From contig NZ_JAHSTY010000001.1 in NCBI RefSeq assembly GCF_019145355.1, positions 248,001 through 312,000 on the forward strand: DNA of 64,000 nucleotides, given 5' to 3'. Positions 19,868 through 28,315 of this stretch are shown piece after piece. A model generated the notes under the pieces. The model was not told the DNA's origin and made no database searches. It worked only from the letters and a program-made list of their open reading frames with translations. A program made the translations under genes and the position numbers. Each line of letters opens with the position of its first letter. Position 1 is the stretch's first letter. The stretch comes from Pseudomonas azadiae. GTDB lineage: Bacteria > Pseudomonadota > Gammaproteobacteria > Pseudomonadales > Pseudomonadaceae.

Positions 19868-20779
19868 TTATTGCGGGCCTTGCTTATCGATCAGCGCGGC
19901 CAGGGCTTCGTATTCTTCCGGCAGCAGATCGGTCAGCGGCGTACGGACGGGGCCGGCGTCATAACCTGCGATTCTTGCACCGGCCTTGACGATGCTCACG
20001 GCGTACCCGGCTTTGCGGTTACGGATGTCCAGGTAGGGCAGGAAGAAGTCATCGATGATCTTGCCGACGGTGGCGTGATCTTCGCGGGCAATCGCGTGGT
20101 AGAAGTCCATCGCGGTTTTCGGGATGAAGTTGAACACCGCCGAGGAGTACACCGGCACGCCCAAGGCCTTGTAGGCGGCGGCGTAAACCTCTGCAGTCGG
20201 CAGGCCGCCGAGGTAGCTGAAACGGTCGCCGAGGCGACGGCGGATTGACACCATCAACTCGATGTCACCCAGGCCATCCTTGTAGCCGATCAGGTTCGGG
20301 CAGCGCTCGGCCAGGCGTTCCAGCAGTGGCGCGGTCAGGCGGCAGACGTTGCGGTTGTAGACCACCACGCCGATCTTGACCGACTTGCACACGGCTTCAA
20401 CGTGGGCGGCAACGCCGTCCTGGCTGGCTTCGGTGAGGTAGTGAGGCAGCAACAGCAGGCCTTTGGCGCCGAGGCGCTCGGCCTCCTGGGCATACTCGAT
20501 GGCCTGGCGGGTTGCACCGCCCACGCCCGCCAGGATCGGCACGCTGGTGGCGCAAGTATCAACGGCGGTTTTCACCACCTGGGAGTATTCGCTGGCGGCG
20601 AGGGAGAAAAACTCACCGGTGCCGCCGGCAGCGAACAAGGCGGTGGCGCCATACGGGGCCAGCCATTCCAGACGCTTGATGTAGCCCGCCTGGTGAAAAT
20701 CACCCTGGGCATTGAAATCGGTCACGGGGAAAGACAACAAACCGTGGGAAAGGATGGACTTCAGTTCTTGTGGATTCAT
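19868..20779 (-). CDS. kdgD: 5-dehydro-4-deoxyglucarate dehydratase
   Basis: KdgD dehydrates and decarboxylates 5-dehydro-4-deoxy-D-glucarate to 2,5-dioxopentanoate. The 303-residue product is a DHDPS/NAL-superfamily barrel. Visible are the carboxylate-binding GGTGE (residues 52-56), the catalytic tyrosine Tyr141 in VVVYNRN and the Schiff-base lysine Lys167 in [11 protein letters not shown] start at 20779 ([20 protein letters not shown]), the family N-terminus; an upstream ATG at 20848 would overlap the operator-like palindrome. It is probably the first gene of the structural cluster, directly downstream of that palindrome. Confidence 0.95.
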   Translation of the reverse strand: MNPQELKSILSHGLLSFPVTDFNAQGDFHQAGYIKRLEWLAPYGATALFAAGGTGEFFSLAASEYSQVVKTAVDTCATSVPILAGVGGATRQAIEYAQEAERLGAKGLLLLPHYLTEASQDGVAAHVEAVCKSVKIGVVVYNRNVCRLTAPLLERLAERCPNLIGYKDGLGDIELMVSIRRRLGDRFSYLGGLPTAEVYAAAYKALGVPVYSSAVFNFIPKTAMDFYHAIAREDHATVGKIIDDFFLPYLDIRNRKAGYAVSIVKAGARIAGYDAGPVRTPLTDLLPEEYEALAALIDKQGPQ

Positions 20780-20836
20780 TATTCGAACACCCTGGGAAAG
20801 ACTTTCTGTCGAAAGGTTATTGTTGGTTTTGGTGAT

Positions 20837-20856
20837 GTCGTACGTCATCGTACAAC
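20837..20856. promoter_or_regulatory. Operator-like palindrome upstream of kdgD
   Basis: A 20-bp imperfect palindrome (GTCGTACGTCATCGTACAAC; 14 of 20 positions symmetric) lies 58 bp upstream of the kdgD ATG. Ten bases of one half (GTTGTACGAT) recur exactly upstream of the adjacent GntR-type regulator gene. It is the best candidate operator for that regulator. Confidence 0.6.
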
Positions 20857-20975
20857 TATAAAAAGATTCGTCAACTGCAATTCATCAGTGTTGAGCTTTG
20901 AGGTGTTGAGCTATGGGGGTGAGAACAAGGCGCTGCGTTGCGAAGATGTGAGTTGATTAGAGGTAACTACACAAC

Positions 20976-21115
20976 CCTGTAGTGAGCGGGCTTGCCCCGC
21001 GCTGGGCCGCGAAGCCGCCCCAAAACCAGGCGACCTGGTTTTATCTGGAAACACCCTGGTGCCTTTATTGGGGCGGCTTCGCCACCCAGCGCGGGACAAG
21101 CCCGCTCACTACAGG
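20976..21115. repeat. Second copy of the 46-48 bp inverted repeat
   Basis: Arms 20976-21023 and 21068-21115 are complementary with two mismatches. They match the arms of the 15013-15146 element, but the loop sequence is different apart from a shared short segment. It fills most of the 342-nt gap between kdgD and its regulator; the rest of the gap holds the operator-like palindrome. Confidence 0.88.
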
Positions 21116-21121
21116 CGATCC

Positions 21122-21871
21122 TTAACCGCGCTGGGCCTCCGCCTCTTCGTGGGCGTGGCGCAGCCGCTCCCGGCTATTGGTCAAATGCAAGCGCATCGCC
21201 GCCCGCGCCGCATCCGAATCCTGGCGTGCAATCGCCTCATAAATCTCTTCGTGCTCGCGACTCAAGCGCCCCATGTAGTGCTGCTGGTCATCATGAGCCA
21301 GGCGCGCCGAATTCAGGCGGGTGCGCGGAATGATACTGGTGCCCAGGTGGGTCATGATGTCGGTGAAGTAGCGATTGCCGGTGGACAGCGCGATTTCCAG
21401 GTGGAACGCAAAATCGGAGGCCACCGCATCGCCGGCGTGCGCCGCGCTTTCATTCAATGCATCAAGGGCTGCGCGCATGGCGGCCAGTTGTTCGTCGCTG
21501 CGGCGCAAGGCGGCCAGACCGGCGGACTCCACTTCGAGACTGATCCGCAGTTCCAGGATCGCCAGCACGTCACGCAGGGTTACCACGGTAGCCGGGTCGA
21601 TGCGAAAGCCGCTTGGACTTGGGGTGTCCAGCACAAAGGTGCCGATACCATGGCGGGTTTCTACCTGCCCCGCCGCCTGCAAGCGCGAGATCGCTTCACG
21701 CACCACGGTTCGGCTGACGCCATGGGCCTCCATGATCGCCGACTCGGTGGGCAGTTTGTCGCCACGCTTGAGTTGGCCGTCGCGGATCTGCTCGGACAAC
21801 ACCGTGACCAATTCCTGGGCAAGGCTGCGGCGCTTGCGGGGAAGACGAGGGGCGGTGGCGGTGTTATCCAT
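21122..21871 (-). CDS. GntR/FadR-family transcriptional regulator of the glucarate cluster
   Basis: The 249-residue protein has an N-terminal GntR winged helix (residues about 12-80, with LKRGDKLPTESAIMEAHGVS and TVVREAISRLQAAGQVETRHG). An FCD-type helical ligand domain follows (VLAILELRISLEVESAGLAA and later REHEEIYEAIARQDSDAA). FCD regulators commonly sense sugar acids or carboxylates. I start at 21871 (MDNTATAPRLPRKRRS); an ATG at 21958 would include a basic stretch with no family match. Position upstream of kdgD on the same strand, plus the shared half-site, point to control of the glucarate genes and of itself. Confidence 0.88.
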   Translation of the reverse strand: MDNTATAPRLPRKRRSLAQELVTVLSEQIRDGQLKRGDKLPTESAIMEAHGVSRTVVREAISRLQAAGQVETRHGIGTFVLDTPSPSGFRIDPATVVTLRDVLAILELRISLEVESAGLAALRRSDEQLAAMRAALDALNESAAHAGDAVASDFAFHLEIALSTGNRYFTDIMTHLGTSIIPRTRLNSARLAHDDQQHYMGRLSREHEEIYEAIARQDSDAARAAMRLHLTNSRERLRHAHEEAEAQRG

Positions 21872-21921
21872 GATGATCCATTTTTCTCGGCGAACTTGAG
21901 CACGCATCATAGCCCATGGCT

Positions 21922-21936
21922 GTTGTACGATCACCG
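21922..21936. promoter_or_regulatory. Half-site matching the kdgD operator, upstream of the regulator
   Basis: GTTGTACGAT lies about 50 bp upstream of the regulator's ATG and is identical over ten bases to one half of the palindrome before kdgD. The other half is not well conserved. This suggests autoregulation. Confidence 0.45.
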
Positions 21937-21970
21937 TCCAGGCACGACTTTCATCCATATCCTGCGCGCA

Positions 21971-22006
21971 AAAAAATGCCCCGACACAGGTCGAGGCATT
22001 TTTTTG
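21971..22006. terminator. Rho-independent terminator after sspB
   Basis: An A7-TGCC / GGCA-T7 hairpin (21971-21981 with 21996-22006). It lies 24 nt after the sspB stop on the minus strand and insulates the sspAB genes from the glucarate regulator. Confidence 0.85.
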
Positions 22007-22029
22007 GCCCGCTCCGAGGAGAACGCCGG

Positions 22030-22449
22030 TTATTTCACCACTTTCAGGCTCGGCCGGCCGCTGGGACGCGGTGGCTCGGCGTCTGGTGGCGGCAGATCGT
22101 CGCCGTCTGTGCTTTCGACCATTTCGTCATCCTCGAAAGGCGACTCCAGATCGAACACCATGCCTTGGCCGTTTTCCCGGGCATAAATGCCGAGAATAGC
22201 GCCAATTGGCACGTACAGCGTGTGCGGCACACCGCCGAAACGCCCTTCGAAGCTCACCGCTTCGTTGTCCATGTGCAGGTGGCGCACGGCGCTGGGCGAT
22301 ACGTTCAGCACAATTTGCCCGTCGCTGGCAAAACCCTGCGGTACCTGAACCGCAGGAAATTCGGAATTGACCAGCATGTGCGGGGTGCAATCGTTGTCCA
22401 CAATCCACTCATAGAGCGCGCGGACCAGGTAGGGTCGACTGGAGTTCAT
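22030..22449 (-). CDS. sspB: ClpXP protease specificity-enhancing factor SspB
   Basis: SspB is the adaptor that delivers ssrA-tagged and other substrates to ClpXP. The 139-residue product has the folded N-terminal domain (RPYLVRALYEWIVDNDCTPH, LNVSPSAVRHLHMDNE, FGGVPHTLYVPIGAILGIYA). A flexible acidic linker follows, and the C-terminal ClpX-binding tail is RPSLKVVK. It lies 17 nt after sspA in the usual sspA-sspB order. Confidence 0.96.
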   Translation of the reverse strand: MNSSRPYLVRALYEWIVDNDCTPHMLVNSEFPAVQVPQGFASDGQIVLNVSPSAVRHLHMDNEAVSFEGRFGGVPHTLYVPIGAILGIYARENGQGMVFDLESPFEDDEMVESTDGDDLPPPDAEPPRPSGRPSLKVVK

Positions 22450-22466
22450 CAGCGGCTCCTTAAGCC

Positions 22467-23084
22467 TTAGCGCATATCGCGTTCGACGCCAGACAGACTC
22501 GCCTGGAAAGCCTCACGCGCAAACTGGCGCTCCATGTAATCAAGCAGCGGCTTGGCCGGCCGCGGCAGTTCAATACCCAGAATCGGCAAGCGCCAGAGTA
22601 TCGGTAATAGGCAGCAATCCACCAAGCTTTGTTCCTCACTGAGGAAAAAAGGTTTATCGGCGAACAACGGCGAAACGCCGGTCAGGCTTTCGCGCAATTC
22701 CTTACGCGCCTGCACACGTGCCGCTTCTTTACTGCGTGAATCCAGAATCAGATCCACCAGCCCACACCAGTCACGCTGGATCCGATGGATCAGCAGGCGG
22801 CTGTTGGCACGCGCCACCGGATACACCGGCAGCAAAGGCGGATGCGGGTAACGCTCATCCAGGTATTCCATCACCACGGTTGACTCCCACAACGCCAGGT
22901 CACGATCGACCAGGGTGGGCAAGCTGCCGTAAGGGTTCACTTCGATCAGTTTGGGTGGGTGACGACCTGCTTCCACACTGATGATCTCGGCGCTGACACC
23001 CTTCTCTGCGAGCACGATGCGTACTCGGTGGGAATAGTGGTCGGCGGGGTCGGAGTAACAGGCCAACCGGTTGGTCACGCCCAT
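22467..23084 (-). CDS. sspA: Stringent starvation protein A
   Basis: SspA is a glutathione-transferase-fold protein that binds RNA polymerase and modulates transcription under stress; in pseudomonads it influences virulence traits. The 205-residue product shows the thioredoxin-like N-terminal half ([42 protein letters not shown]). The helical C-terminal half includes the [11 protein letters not shown] segment, which corresponds to the conserved SspA surface pocket. It is followed by sspB. A terminator for the bc1 operon lies between it and petC. Confidence 0.96.
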   Translation of the reverse strand: MGVTNRLACYSDPADHYSHRVRIVLAEKGVSAEIISVEAGRHPPKLIEVNPYGSLPTLVDRDLALWESTVVMEYLDERYPHPPLLPVYPVARANSRLLIHRIQRDWCGLVDLILDSRSKEAARVQARKELRESLTGVSPLFADKPFFLSEEQSLVDCCLLPILWRLPILGIELPRPAKPLLDYMERQFAREAFQASLSGVERDMR

Positions 23085-23124
23085 GGCGGTCCTCCTCGCT
23101 TGTTGAAATTATCGAAAGCTCAAA

Positions 23125-23201
23125 AACGAGCGCGCCCAGGGAGCATCTCTGTAACGTCCGGAACAACCAGATCGCTACTTCAGAGGTGCCGCTGGGCGCG
23201 C
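23125..23201 (-). terminator. Long hairpin terminator after the petABC operon
   Basis: Perfect 10-bp arms (23130-23139 and 23192-23201, CTGGGCGCGC) are separated by 52 nt. On the minus strand the second arm is followed by TCGTTTTT. It lies just after petC and before the sspA start, so sspA probably has its own promoter within or next to this structure. Confidence 0.7.
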
Positions 23202-23230
23202 AAGATTAACAGCAATTGCCTACGGTTGGA

Positions 23231-24007
23231 TCAATGCACATCCTTCCAGTATTCGCGTTTGAGCAAGTAGGCGAATACGAAGAAGAACGCCAGGTACAGC
23301 AACACATAAGTACCGATGCGCTGATGCTGCAGTTTGACCGGGTTGGCCGAGTAGGCCAGGAAGGTCACGAGGTTCTTGACCTTCTCGTCGAACTGCTCGT
23401 TTGTCAACGAACCTGGGGTTTCTATCTTCAGCTGATCGCACGCTTCATGGGTCAAAGGCGTGCCGGTCAGCGGATCGTATTGCTTCTTGCCGTCTTCAAC
23501 GACCTGGATCTGCGTGCATCCTACCACTTGCTTGCCTTGCAGGCCGACCAGAACGTTAGGCATGCCGACGTTCGGGAACACGCGGTTGTTCACGCCGTAG
23601 GGGCGCGCCGGGTCTTCGTAGAAGGATTTCAGGTAGCCATAGAGCCAGTCGGTGCCGCGTACACGTGCCACCAGGGTCAAGTCAGGCGGTGCCGCGCCGA
23701 ACCAGGTCTTGGCGTCGGCAGGCTTCATGCCGATGTTCATGTGGTCGCCGATCTTGGCGCCGGTGAACACCAGTTTCTCCAGCATCATTTCATGGGGAAT
23801 GCCCAGGTCGTCGGCGACACGCTCGTAGCGCTGGAACTTGGCGCTGTGGCAGCCCATGCAATAGTTGGCGAAGGTGCGCGCACCGTCCTGCATGGCGGCC
23901 TTGTCCGACACGTCGATATCGACTTTTTCCAGCTCCGCGCCGTGCTCGGCAGCGAAAGACAGCAGCGGCAACGCCGCAAGCATCAATGCAACAAATAACT
24001 TTTTCAT
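23231..24007 (-). CDS. petC: Cytochrome c1 of the bc1 complex
   Basis: This is the c-type haem subunit of ubiquinol-cytochrome c reductase. The 258-residue product has a signal peptide (MKKLFVALMLAALPLLSFA), the haem-binding CMGCH, a methionine-ligand region and a C-terminal membrane anchor (VLLYLAFFFVFAYLLK). It overlaps petB by one base (TGATG). A hairpin terminator follows the gene. Confidence 0.96.
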   Translation of the reverse strand: MKKLFVALMLAALPLLSFAAEHGAELEKVDIDVSDKAAMQDGARTFANYCMGCHSAKFQRYERVADDLGIPHEMMLEKLVFTGAKIGDHMNIGMKPADAKTWFGAAPPDLTLVARVRGTDWLYGYLKSFYEDPARPYGVNNRVFPNVGMPNVLVGLQGKQVVGCTQIQVVEDGKKQYDPLTGTPLTHEACDQLKIETPGSLTNEQFDEKVKNLVTFLAYSANPVKLQHQRIGTYVLLYLAFFFVFAYLLKREYWKDVH

Positions 24008-25218
24008 CAGCCAGTCACCCTTTCCGGAACCGGTTTGGTCTTCTCGAGCCGGGTGTAGAACGGCATCAGAATGAAGTAGGCGAAGTACAGGAAGGTGCAG
24101 ACCTGCGACAGCAATGTCCGCTCAGGGGTCGGCGCCAATACGCCCAGCACGCCCAGGATCACGAACGAAATGCAGAACACCCACAGCCAGATCTTGCTCA
24201 GCCAGCCTTTGTAGCGCATGGACTTGACCGGGCTGCGGTCAAGCCAAGGCAACACGAACAGCACCGCAATGGCCGCGCCCATGGCGATCACGCCCATGAG
24301 CTTGTCGGGGATCGCCCGCAAGATCGCGTAGAACGGCGTGAAATACCAGACCGGGGCGATGTGCTCGGGTGTTTTGAAGGCGTTGGCCTGTTCGAAGTTG
24401 GGCTTCTCCAGGAAATAACCGCCCATCTCCGGGAAGAAGAAGACGATCGAGCAGAACACGAACAGGAACACCACTACGCCGACGATGTCTTTGACGGTGT
24501 AATAAGGATGGAACGGAATGCCATCCAGCGGGATGCCGTTTTCGTCCTTGTGCTTCTTGATGTCCACGCCATCCGGGTTGTTGGAACCGACCTCGTGCAG
24601 CGCCAGGATGTGCAACACCACCAGGCCCAGGATCACGATGGGCAAGGCCACCACGTGCAAGGCGAAGAAGCGGTTCAGCGTGATACCCGAGATCAGGTAG
24701 TCACCACGGATCCACTGGGTCAGGTCATTGCCGATCACCGGGATCGCACCGAACAGCGAGATGATCACCTGGGCGCCCCAGTACGACATCTGGCCCCAGG
24801 GCAGCAGGTAACCCATGAAGGCCTCGGCCATCAGCGCCAGGTAGATCAGCATGCCGAAGACCCAGACCAGTTCGCGGGGCTTCTGGTACGAGCCGTACAG
24901 CAAGCCACGGAACATATGCAGGTAGACGACAATGAAGAACGCCGAGGCGCCGGTGGAGTGCAGCAGGCGCAGGATCGAGCCGTACTCGACGTCACGCATG
25001 ATGTACTCGACGGAAGCAAACGCCTCTTCCGCCGACGGGGTGTAGCTCATCGTCAGCCAGACACCGGTAACAATCTGGTTGACCAACACCAGCAGTGCCA
25101 GGGAACCGAAGAAGTAGAAGAAGTTGAAGTTTTTTGGCGCGTAATATTTGCTGAGATGGTCTTCCCACATTTTAGTGGCGGGGAAGCGCGCATCCACCCA
25201 ATCCATGAACTTGCTCAT
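24007..25218 (-). CDS. petB: Cytochrome b of the bc1 complex
   Basis: This 403-residue membrane subunit holds the two b haems and the quinone sites. Eight hydrophobic segments are seen. Haem ligands lie in LHSTGASAFFIVVYLHMFRG and ALHVVALPIVILGLVVLH, and the PEWYF-like Qo motif appears as APVWYF. I start at ATG 25218, which overlaps the petA stop (TGATG); a GTG codon directly upstream could also serve. It is translationally coupled to both neighbours. Confidence 0.96.
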   Translation of the reverse strand: MSKFMDWVDARFPATKMWEDHLSKYYAPKNFNFFYFFGSLALLVLVNQIVTGVWLTMSYTPSAEEAFASVEYIMRDVEYGSILRLLHSTGASAFFIVVYLHMFRGLLYGSYQKPRELVWVFGMLIYLALMAEAFMGYLLPWGQMSYWGAQVIISLFGAIPVIGNDLTQWIRGDYLISGITLNRFFALHVVALPIVILGLVVLHILALHEVGSNNPDGVDIKKHKDENGIPLDGIPFHPYYTVKDIVGVVVFLFVFCSIVFFFPEMGGYFLEKPNFEQANAFKTPEHIAPVWYFTPFYAILRAIPDKLMGVIAMGAAIAVLFVLPWLDRSPVKSMRYKGWLSKIWLWVFCISFVILGVLGVLAPTPERTLLSQVCTFLYFAYFILMPFYTRLEKTKPVPERVTG

Positions 25219-25811
25219 CACGCGTTCTCCTTGTCGAGGCCAATGACAATGATGTCGTCAGATTCGTAATTGTGCGGAGGAACCGGCAAGTTCAAGGGCG
25301 CAGGCTGGGACTTGTAGACGCGGCCGGCGAGGTCGTAGTGGGAACCGTGGCAGGGGCAGAAATAACCGCCGACCCAATCCTTGCCCAAATCGACCGGGGC
25401 CACTTCCGGGCGAAAGGTAGGCGAGCAACCCAGGTGGGTGCAGAGACCCACCAGCAGCAGGATCTCCGGCTTGATCGAACGTGCTTCGTTCTTGGCGTAG
25501 GCGGGCTGGTCGGATTTCTCGGATGTGGGGTCAGACAACTGGCCTTCGATCTTCTTGAGATTCCCCAGGATTTCCTCTGTGCGACGAACGATAAACACCG
25601 GCTGGCCGCGCCACTCAGCAATCATTTGCTGCCCTGGCTCGATCTTGCTGACATTCACCTTCACCGGTGCACCTGCGGCTTTCGCCTTGGCACTGGGAAA
25701 CCATGACCCCACGAACGGGACCGCAGCCCCCACCGCTCCTGCAGCACCCACCACGGATGTGGCTGCCACCAAGAAGCGACGCCGGCCTGCATTCACGCCG
25801 TCATTGCTCAT
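25218..25811 (-). CDS. petA: Rieske iron-sulfur subunit of the bc1 complex
   Basis: This 197-residue protein carries the 2Fe-2S cluster that passes electrons from quinol to cytochrome c1. The N-terminus has a twin-arginine-like GRRRFLVAATS and a membrane helix, as expected for a Tat-inserted Rieske protein. The cluster boxes CTHLGC and CPCHGSHYD are intact. It is the first gene of petABC; the 266-nt upstream gap contains the rpsI terminator and must hold the promoter. Confidence 0.97.
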   Translation of the reverse strand: MSNDGVNAGRRRFLVAATSVVGAAGAVGAAVPFVGSWFPSAKAKAAGAPVKVNVSKIEPGQQMIAEWRGQPVFIVRRTEEILGNLKKIEGQLSDPTSEKSDQPAYAKNEARSIKPEILLLVGLCTHLGCSPTFRPEVAPVDLGKDWVGGYFCPCHGSHYDLAGRVYKSQPAPLNLPVPPHNYESDDIIVIGLDKENA

Positions 25812-26022
25812 TCAGTCCTCTCCCATCAGCTTTTTGGCCTGTTAAATCAGGCGTCTACTAAGTATTGAATCTTTGCTTATAAAAATTTTGCCGAATGGTA
25901 ATGAAAAGCCCCACGTATGACAAGGGAATTGCCCGGCGCTCAGCTCCCAGGCCTTGTAGTATAGGGGGTCTACGGATGTGGCAAGTTGTCACGGCGATTT
26001 TTATGCATAAATCGCAGGCAAT

Positions 26023-26060
26023 AAAAAACGCCCAGCTCCGTGAAGAGGCTGGGCGTTTTT
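26023..26060 (-). terminator. Rho-independent terminator after rpsI
   Basis: A strong hairpin (AAAACGCCCAGC with GCTGGGCGTTTT, 26024-26035 and 26048-26059) lies 18 nt after the rpsI stop and is followed by a T tract on the minus strand. Confidence 0.9.
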
Positions 26061-26077
26061 GTGGAACGTAAAGCGAA

Positions 26078-26470
26078 TTAACGCTTCGAGTACTGCGGAC
26101 GCTTACGCGCTTTACGCAGACCGACTTTCTTACGTTCAACTTCACGGGCATCACGAGTCACGAAGCCAGCTTTGCGCAGAGCGCCACGCAGGGTTTCGTC
26201 GTACTGCATCAGCGCGCGAGTGATACCGTGGCGGATTGCGCCAGCTTGACCACTTACACCGCCACCGATAACGGTGACGTAGATGTCGAACTTTTCAACA
26301 GTCTCGGTCAGTTCCAGCGGCTGACGAACTACCATGCGGGCAGTTTCGCGGCCGAAGAAGTTGTCCAGAGTGCGGTTGTTGATCGAGATGTTACCAGTGC
26401 CCGGACGCAGGAAAACGCGTGCGGTTGCGGTTTTGCGACGGCCAGTGCCGTAATTTTGAGTCGCCGACAT
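26078..26470 (-). CDS. rpsI: 30S ribosomal protein S9
   Basis: S9 is a small-subunit head protein whose C-terminal tail reaches the P-site tRNA. The 130-residue product has the normal length. It has the conserved [18 protein letters not shown] start region, the [15 protein letters not shown] segment and the basic tail [11 protein letters not shown]. It is 14 nt after rplM in the universal rplM-rpsI operon. Confidence 0.98.
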   Translation of the reverse strand: MSATQNYGTGRRKTATARVFLRPGTGNISINNRTLDNFFGRETARMVVRQPLELTETVEKFDIYVTVIGGGVSGQAGAIRHGITRALMQYDETLRGALRKAGFVTRDAREVERKKVGLRKARKRPQYSKR

Positions 26471-26484
26471 AATGAACTATTCCG

Positions 26485-26913
26485 TTAAAACTTCAGTTCT
26501 TGGGGCTGCTGAGCAGCATGAGGGTGTACAGCGCCCGCATAGACTTTCAGCTTGCGAAACATATCGCGACCCAGTGGGCCCTTAGGCAGCATGCCTTTGA
26601 CCGCGATTTCGATCGGGGCTTCAGGCTTCTTGGAGATCAGGCCTTCAAAGTTGGAAGACTTGATACCGCCTGGGAAACCGGAGTGACGGTAGTACATTTT
26701 GTCTTGCGCTTTGTTGCCGGTAACACGTACCTGCTCAGCGTTGATGATCACGATGTAGTCACCGGTGTCAACGTGAGGGGTGTACTCAGGCTTGTGCTTG
26801 CCACGCAGACGGCTGGCGACTTCAGTGGCCAGACGACCCAGGGTCTGACCAGCGGCGTCGACGACAAACCAGTCGCGCTGAACTGTTTCCGGTTTTGCAG
26901 TAAAAGTTGTCAT
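26485..26913 (-). CDS. rplM: 50S ribosomal protein L13
   Basis: L13 is an early-assembling large-subunit protein. The 142-residue product has [20 protein letters not shown], the middle [11 protein letters not shown] and the C-terminal [15 protein letters not shown] typical of the family. It is the first gene of rplM-rpsI, with a clear sigma-70 promoter about 45-70 bp upstream. Confidence 0.98.
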   Translation of the reverse strand: MTTFTAKPETVQRDWFVVDAAGQTLGRLATEVASRLRGKHKPEYTPHVDTGDYIVIINAEQVRVTGNKAQDKMYYRHSGFPGGIKSSNFEGLISKKPEAPIEIAVKGMLPKGPLGRDMFRKLKVYAGAVHPHAAQQPQELKF

Positions 26914-26955
26914 TCTTTAATAGCCTCAGGGGCCGCCCTGTAAATTAGACGGCGG

Positions 26956-26984
26956 ATCTTACTGAATAGTGCGTACTTTGACAA
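26956..26984 (-). promoter_or_regulatory. Sigma-70 promoter of rplM-rpsI
   Basis: On the minus strand TTGTCA (26984-26979), a 17-nt spacer and TAAGAT (26961-26956) form a near-consensus promoter. A short inverted repeat in the leader (CCGCC...GGCGG) precedes the rplM start. Confidence 0.75.
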
Positions 26985-27162
26985 GGTCAAAGGCAGCCGG
27001 ATACAGACGCTATCGGGGGCTCGGGTCAGCGCGTCCGTTCAACGGCAAGATTCTTCGGCAGGCGGCGCATCACTTCCACTGCAGAAAGAGGTGGGCAATT
27101 ATGCAGATTGCGAAAAAAAATTCAACCTGCTTTTATGATTGTTTTCCCTGAAGGAGTACCCG

Positions 27163-28203
27163 ATGGATTATCGACAGCTGGGCCGTACGGATCTGAACGT
27201 GAGCGCGATAGCCCTGGGCACCATGACCTGGGGCGAGCAGAACAGCGAGGCAGAGGCCTTCGCGCAGATCGAGCGGGCCAAAGGCGCGGGGATCAACTTC
27301 CTCGACACCGCCGAAATGTACCCGGTGCCGCCCAAGGCCGACACCTATGCCACCACCGAACGCTACATCGGCAATTACTTCAAAAGCCGTGGTGACCGCG
27401 CCGACTGGATCCTCGCCAGCAAGATCGCAGGCCCCGGCAACACCATCGACTACATCCGCGACGGCTACCTGCGCCACAACCGCAAGCACATCGCCGAGGC
27501 ACTCGATGCCAGCCTCCAGCGCCTGCAGACCGACTGGATCGACCTCTACCAGCTGCACTGGCCGGAGCGCAGCACCAACTTCTTCGGCCAATTGAGCTAC
27601 AAGCACAAGGACGAAGACGACCTCACCCCGCTGGAGGAAACCCTCGAGGCGCTGGATGAACAGGTCAAGGCCGGCAAGATCCGCCACATCGGCCTGTCCA
27701 ACGAAACGCCGTGGGGCACCATGAAATTCCTGGCCTTGGCGGAAGCCCGTGGCTGGCCCCGCGCGGTGTCGATCCAGAACCCTTACAACCTGCTCAACCG
27801 CAGTTTCGAAGTAGGCCTGGCGGAAGTCGCGATACGTGAACAATGCGGCCTGCTGGCGTATTCGCCACTGGCATTCGGCATGCTCAGCGGCAAGTACGAA
27901 GACGGCGCGCGCCCGGCCAAGGCACGCCTGACGGAGTACAGCCGCTTCAGCCGCTACTTCAACCCGCAGTCGGAAGCGGCGTGCAGCCGTTATGTGGCGC
28001 TGGCACGGGAACATGGCCTGGACCCGGCGCAGATGGCGCTGGCGTTTGTGACGCAGCAACCGTTTGTGACCAGCAACATCATTGGCGCGACGTCGCTTGC
28101 GCAGTTGGACAGCAACATTGCCAGTGCCGACTTGAAACTGTCCAAAGAGGTGCTGGAAGGGATTGAGGCGATTCAGAAGGATCATCCGAATCCTGCGCCT
28201 TGA
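27163..28203 (+). CDS. Aldo/keto reductase (Tas-like)
   Basis: This 346-residue NADPH-dependent oxidoreductase has an aldo/keto reductase barrel. It contains the catalytic tetrad regions: Asp and Tyr in NFLDTAEMYP, Lys in WILASKIAG and His in DLYQLHWPER. The C-terminal cofactor region TSNIIGATSLAQLDSNI is also present. The start at 27163 has AAGGAG 6 nt upstream; the ATG at 27139 does not. The physiological substrate is unknown. It stands alone, between the rplM promoter region and a REP pair. Confidence 0.92.
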   Translation: MDYRQLGRTDLNVSAIALGTMTWGEQNSEAEAFAQIERAKGAGINFLDTAEMYPVPPKADTYATTERYIGNYFKSRGDRADWILASKIAGPGNTIDYIRDGYLRHNRKHIAEALDASLQRLQTDWIDLYQLHWPERSTNFFGQLSYKHKDEDDLTPLEETLEALDEQVKAGKIRHIGLSNETPWGTMKFLALAEARGWPRAVSIQNPYNLLNRSFEVGLAEVAIREQCGLLAYSPLAFGMLSGKYEDGARPAKARLTEYSRFSRYFNPQSEAACSRYVALAREHGLDPAQMALAFVTQQPFVTSNIIGATSLAQLDSNIASADLKLSKEVLEGIEAIQKDHPNPAP

Positions 28204-28220
28204 TTGATCTTTAAACCGCT

Positions 28221-28291
28221 ATCGCAGGCAAGCCAGCTCCCACCTTCCGAATTGTGAACACCGTCAATGTGGGAGCTGGCTTGCCTGCGAT
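28221..28291. repeat. REP pair
   Basis: Complementary arms at 28221-28243 and 28268-28291 with the standard core, between two convergent genes. Confidence 0.88.
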
Positions 28292-28315
28292 GGCGCCCTC
28301 AAAAGCACCACAAGA

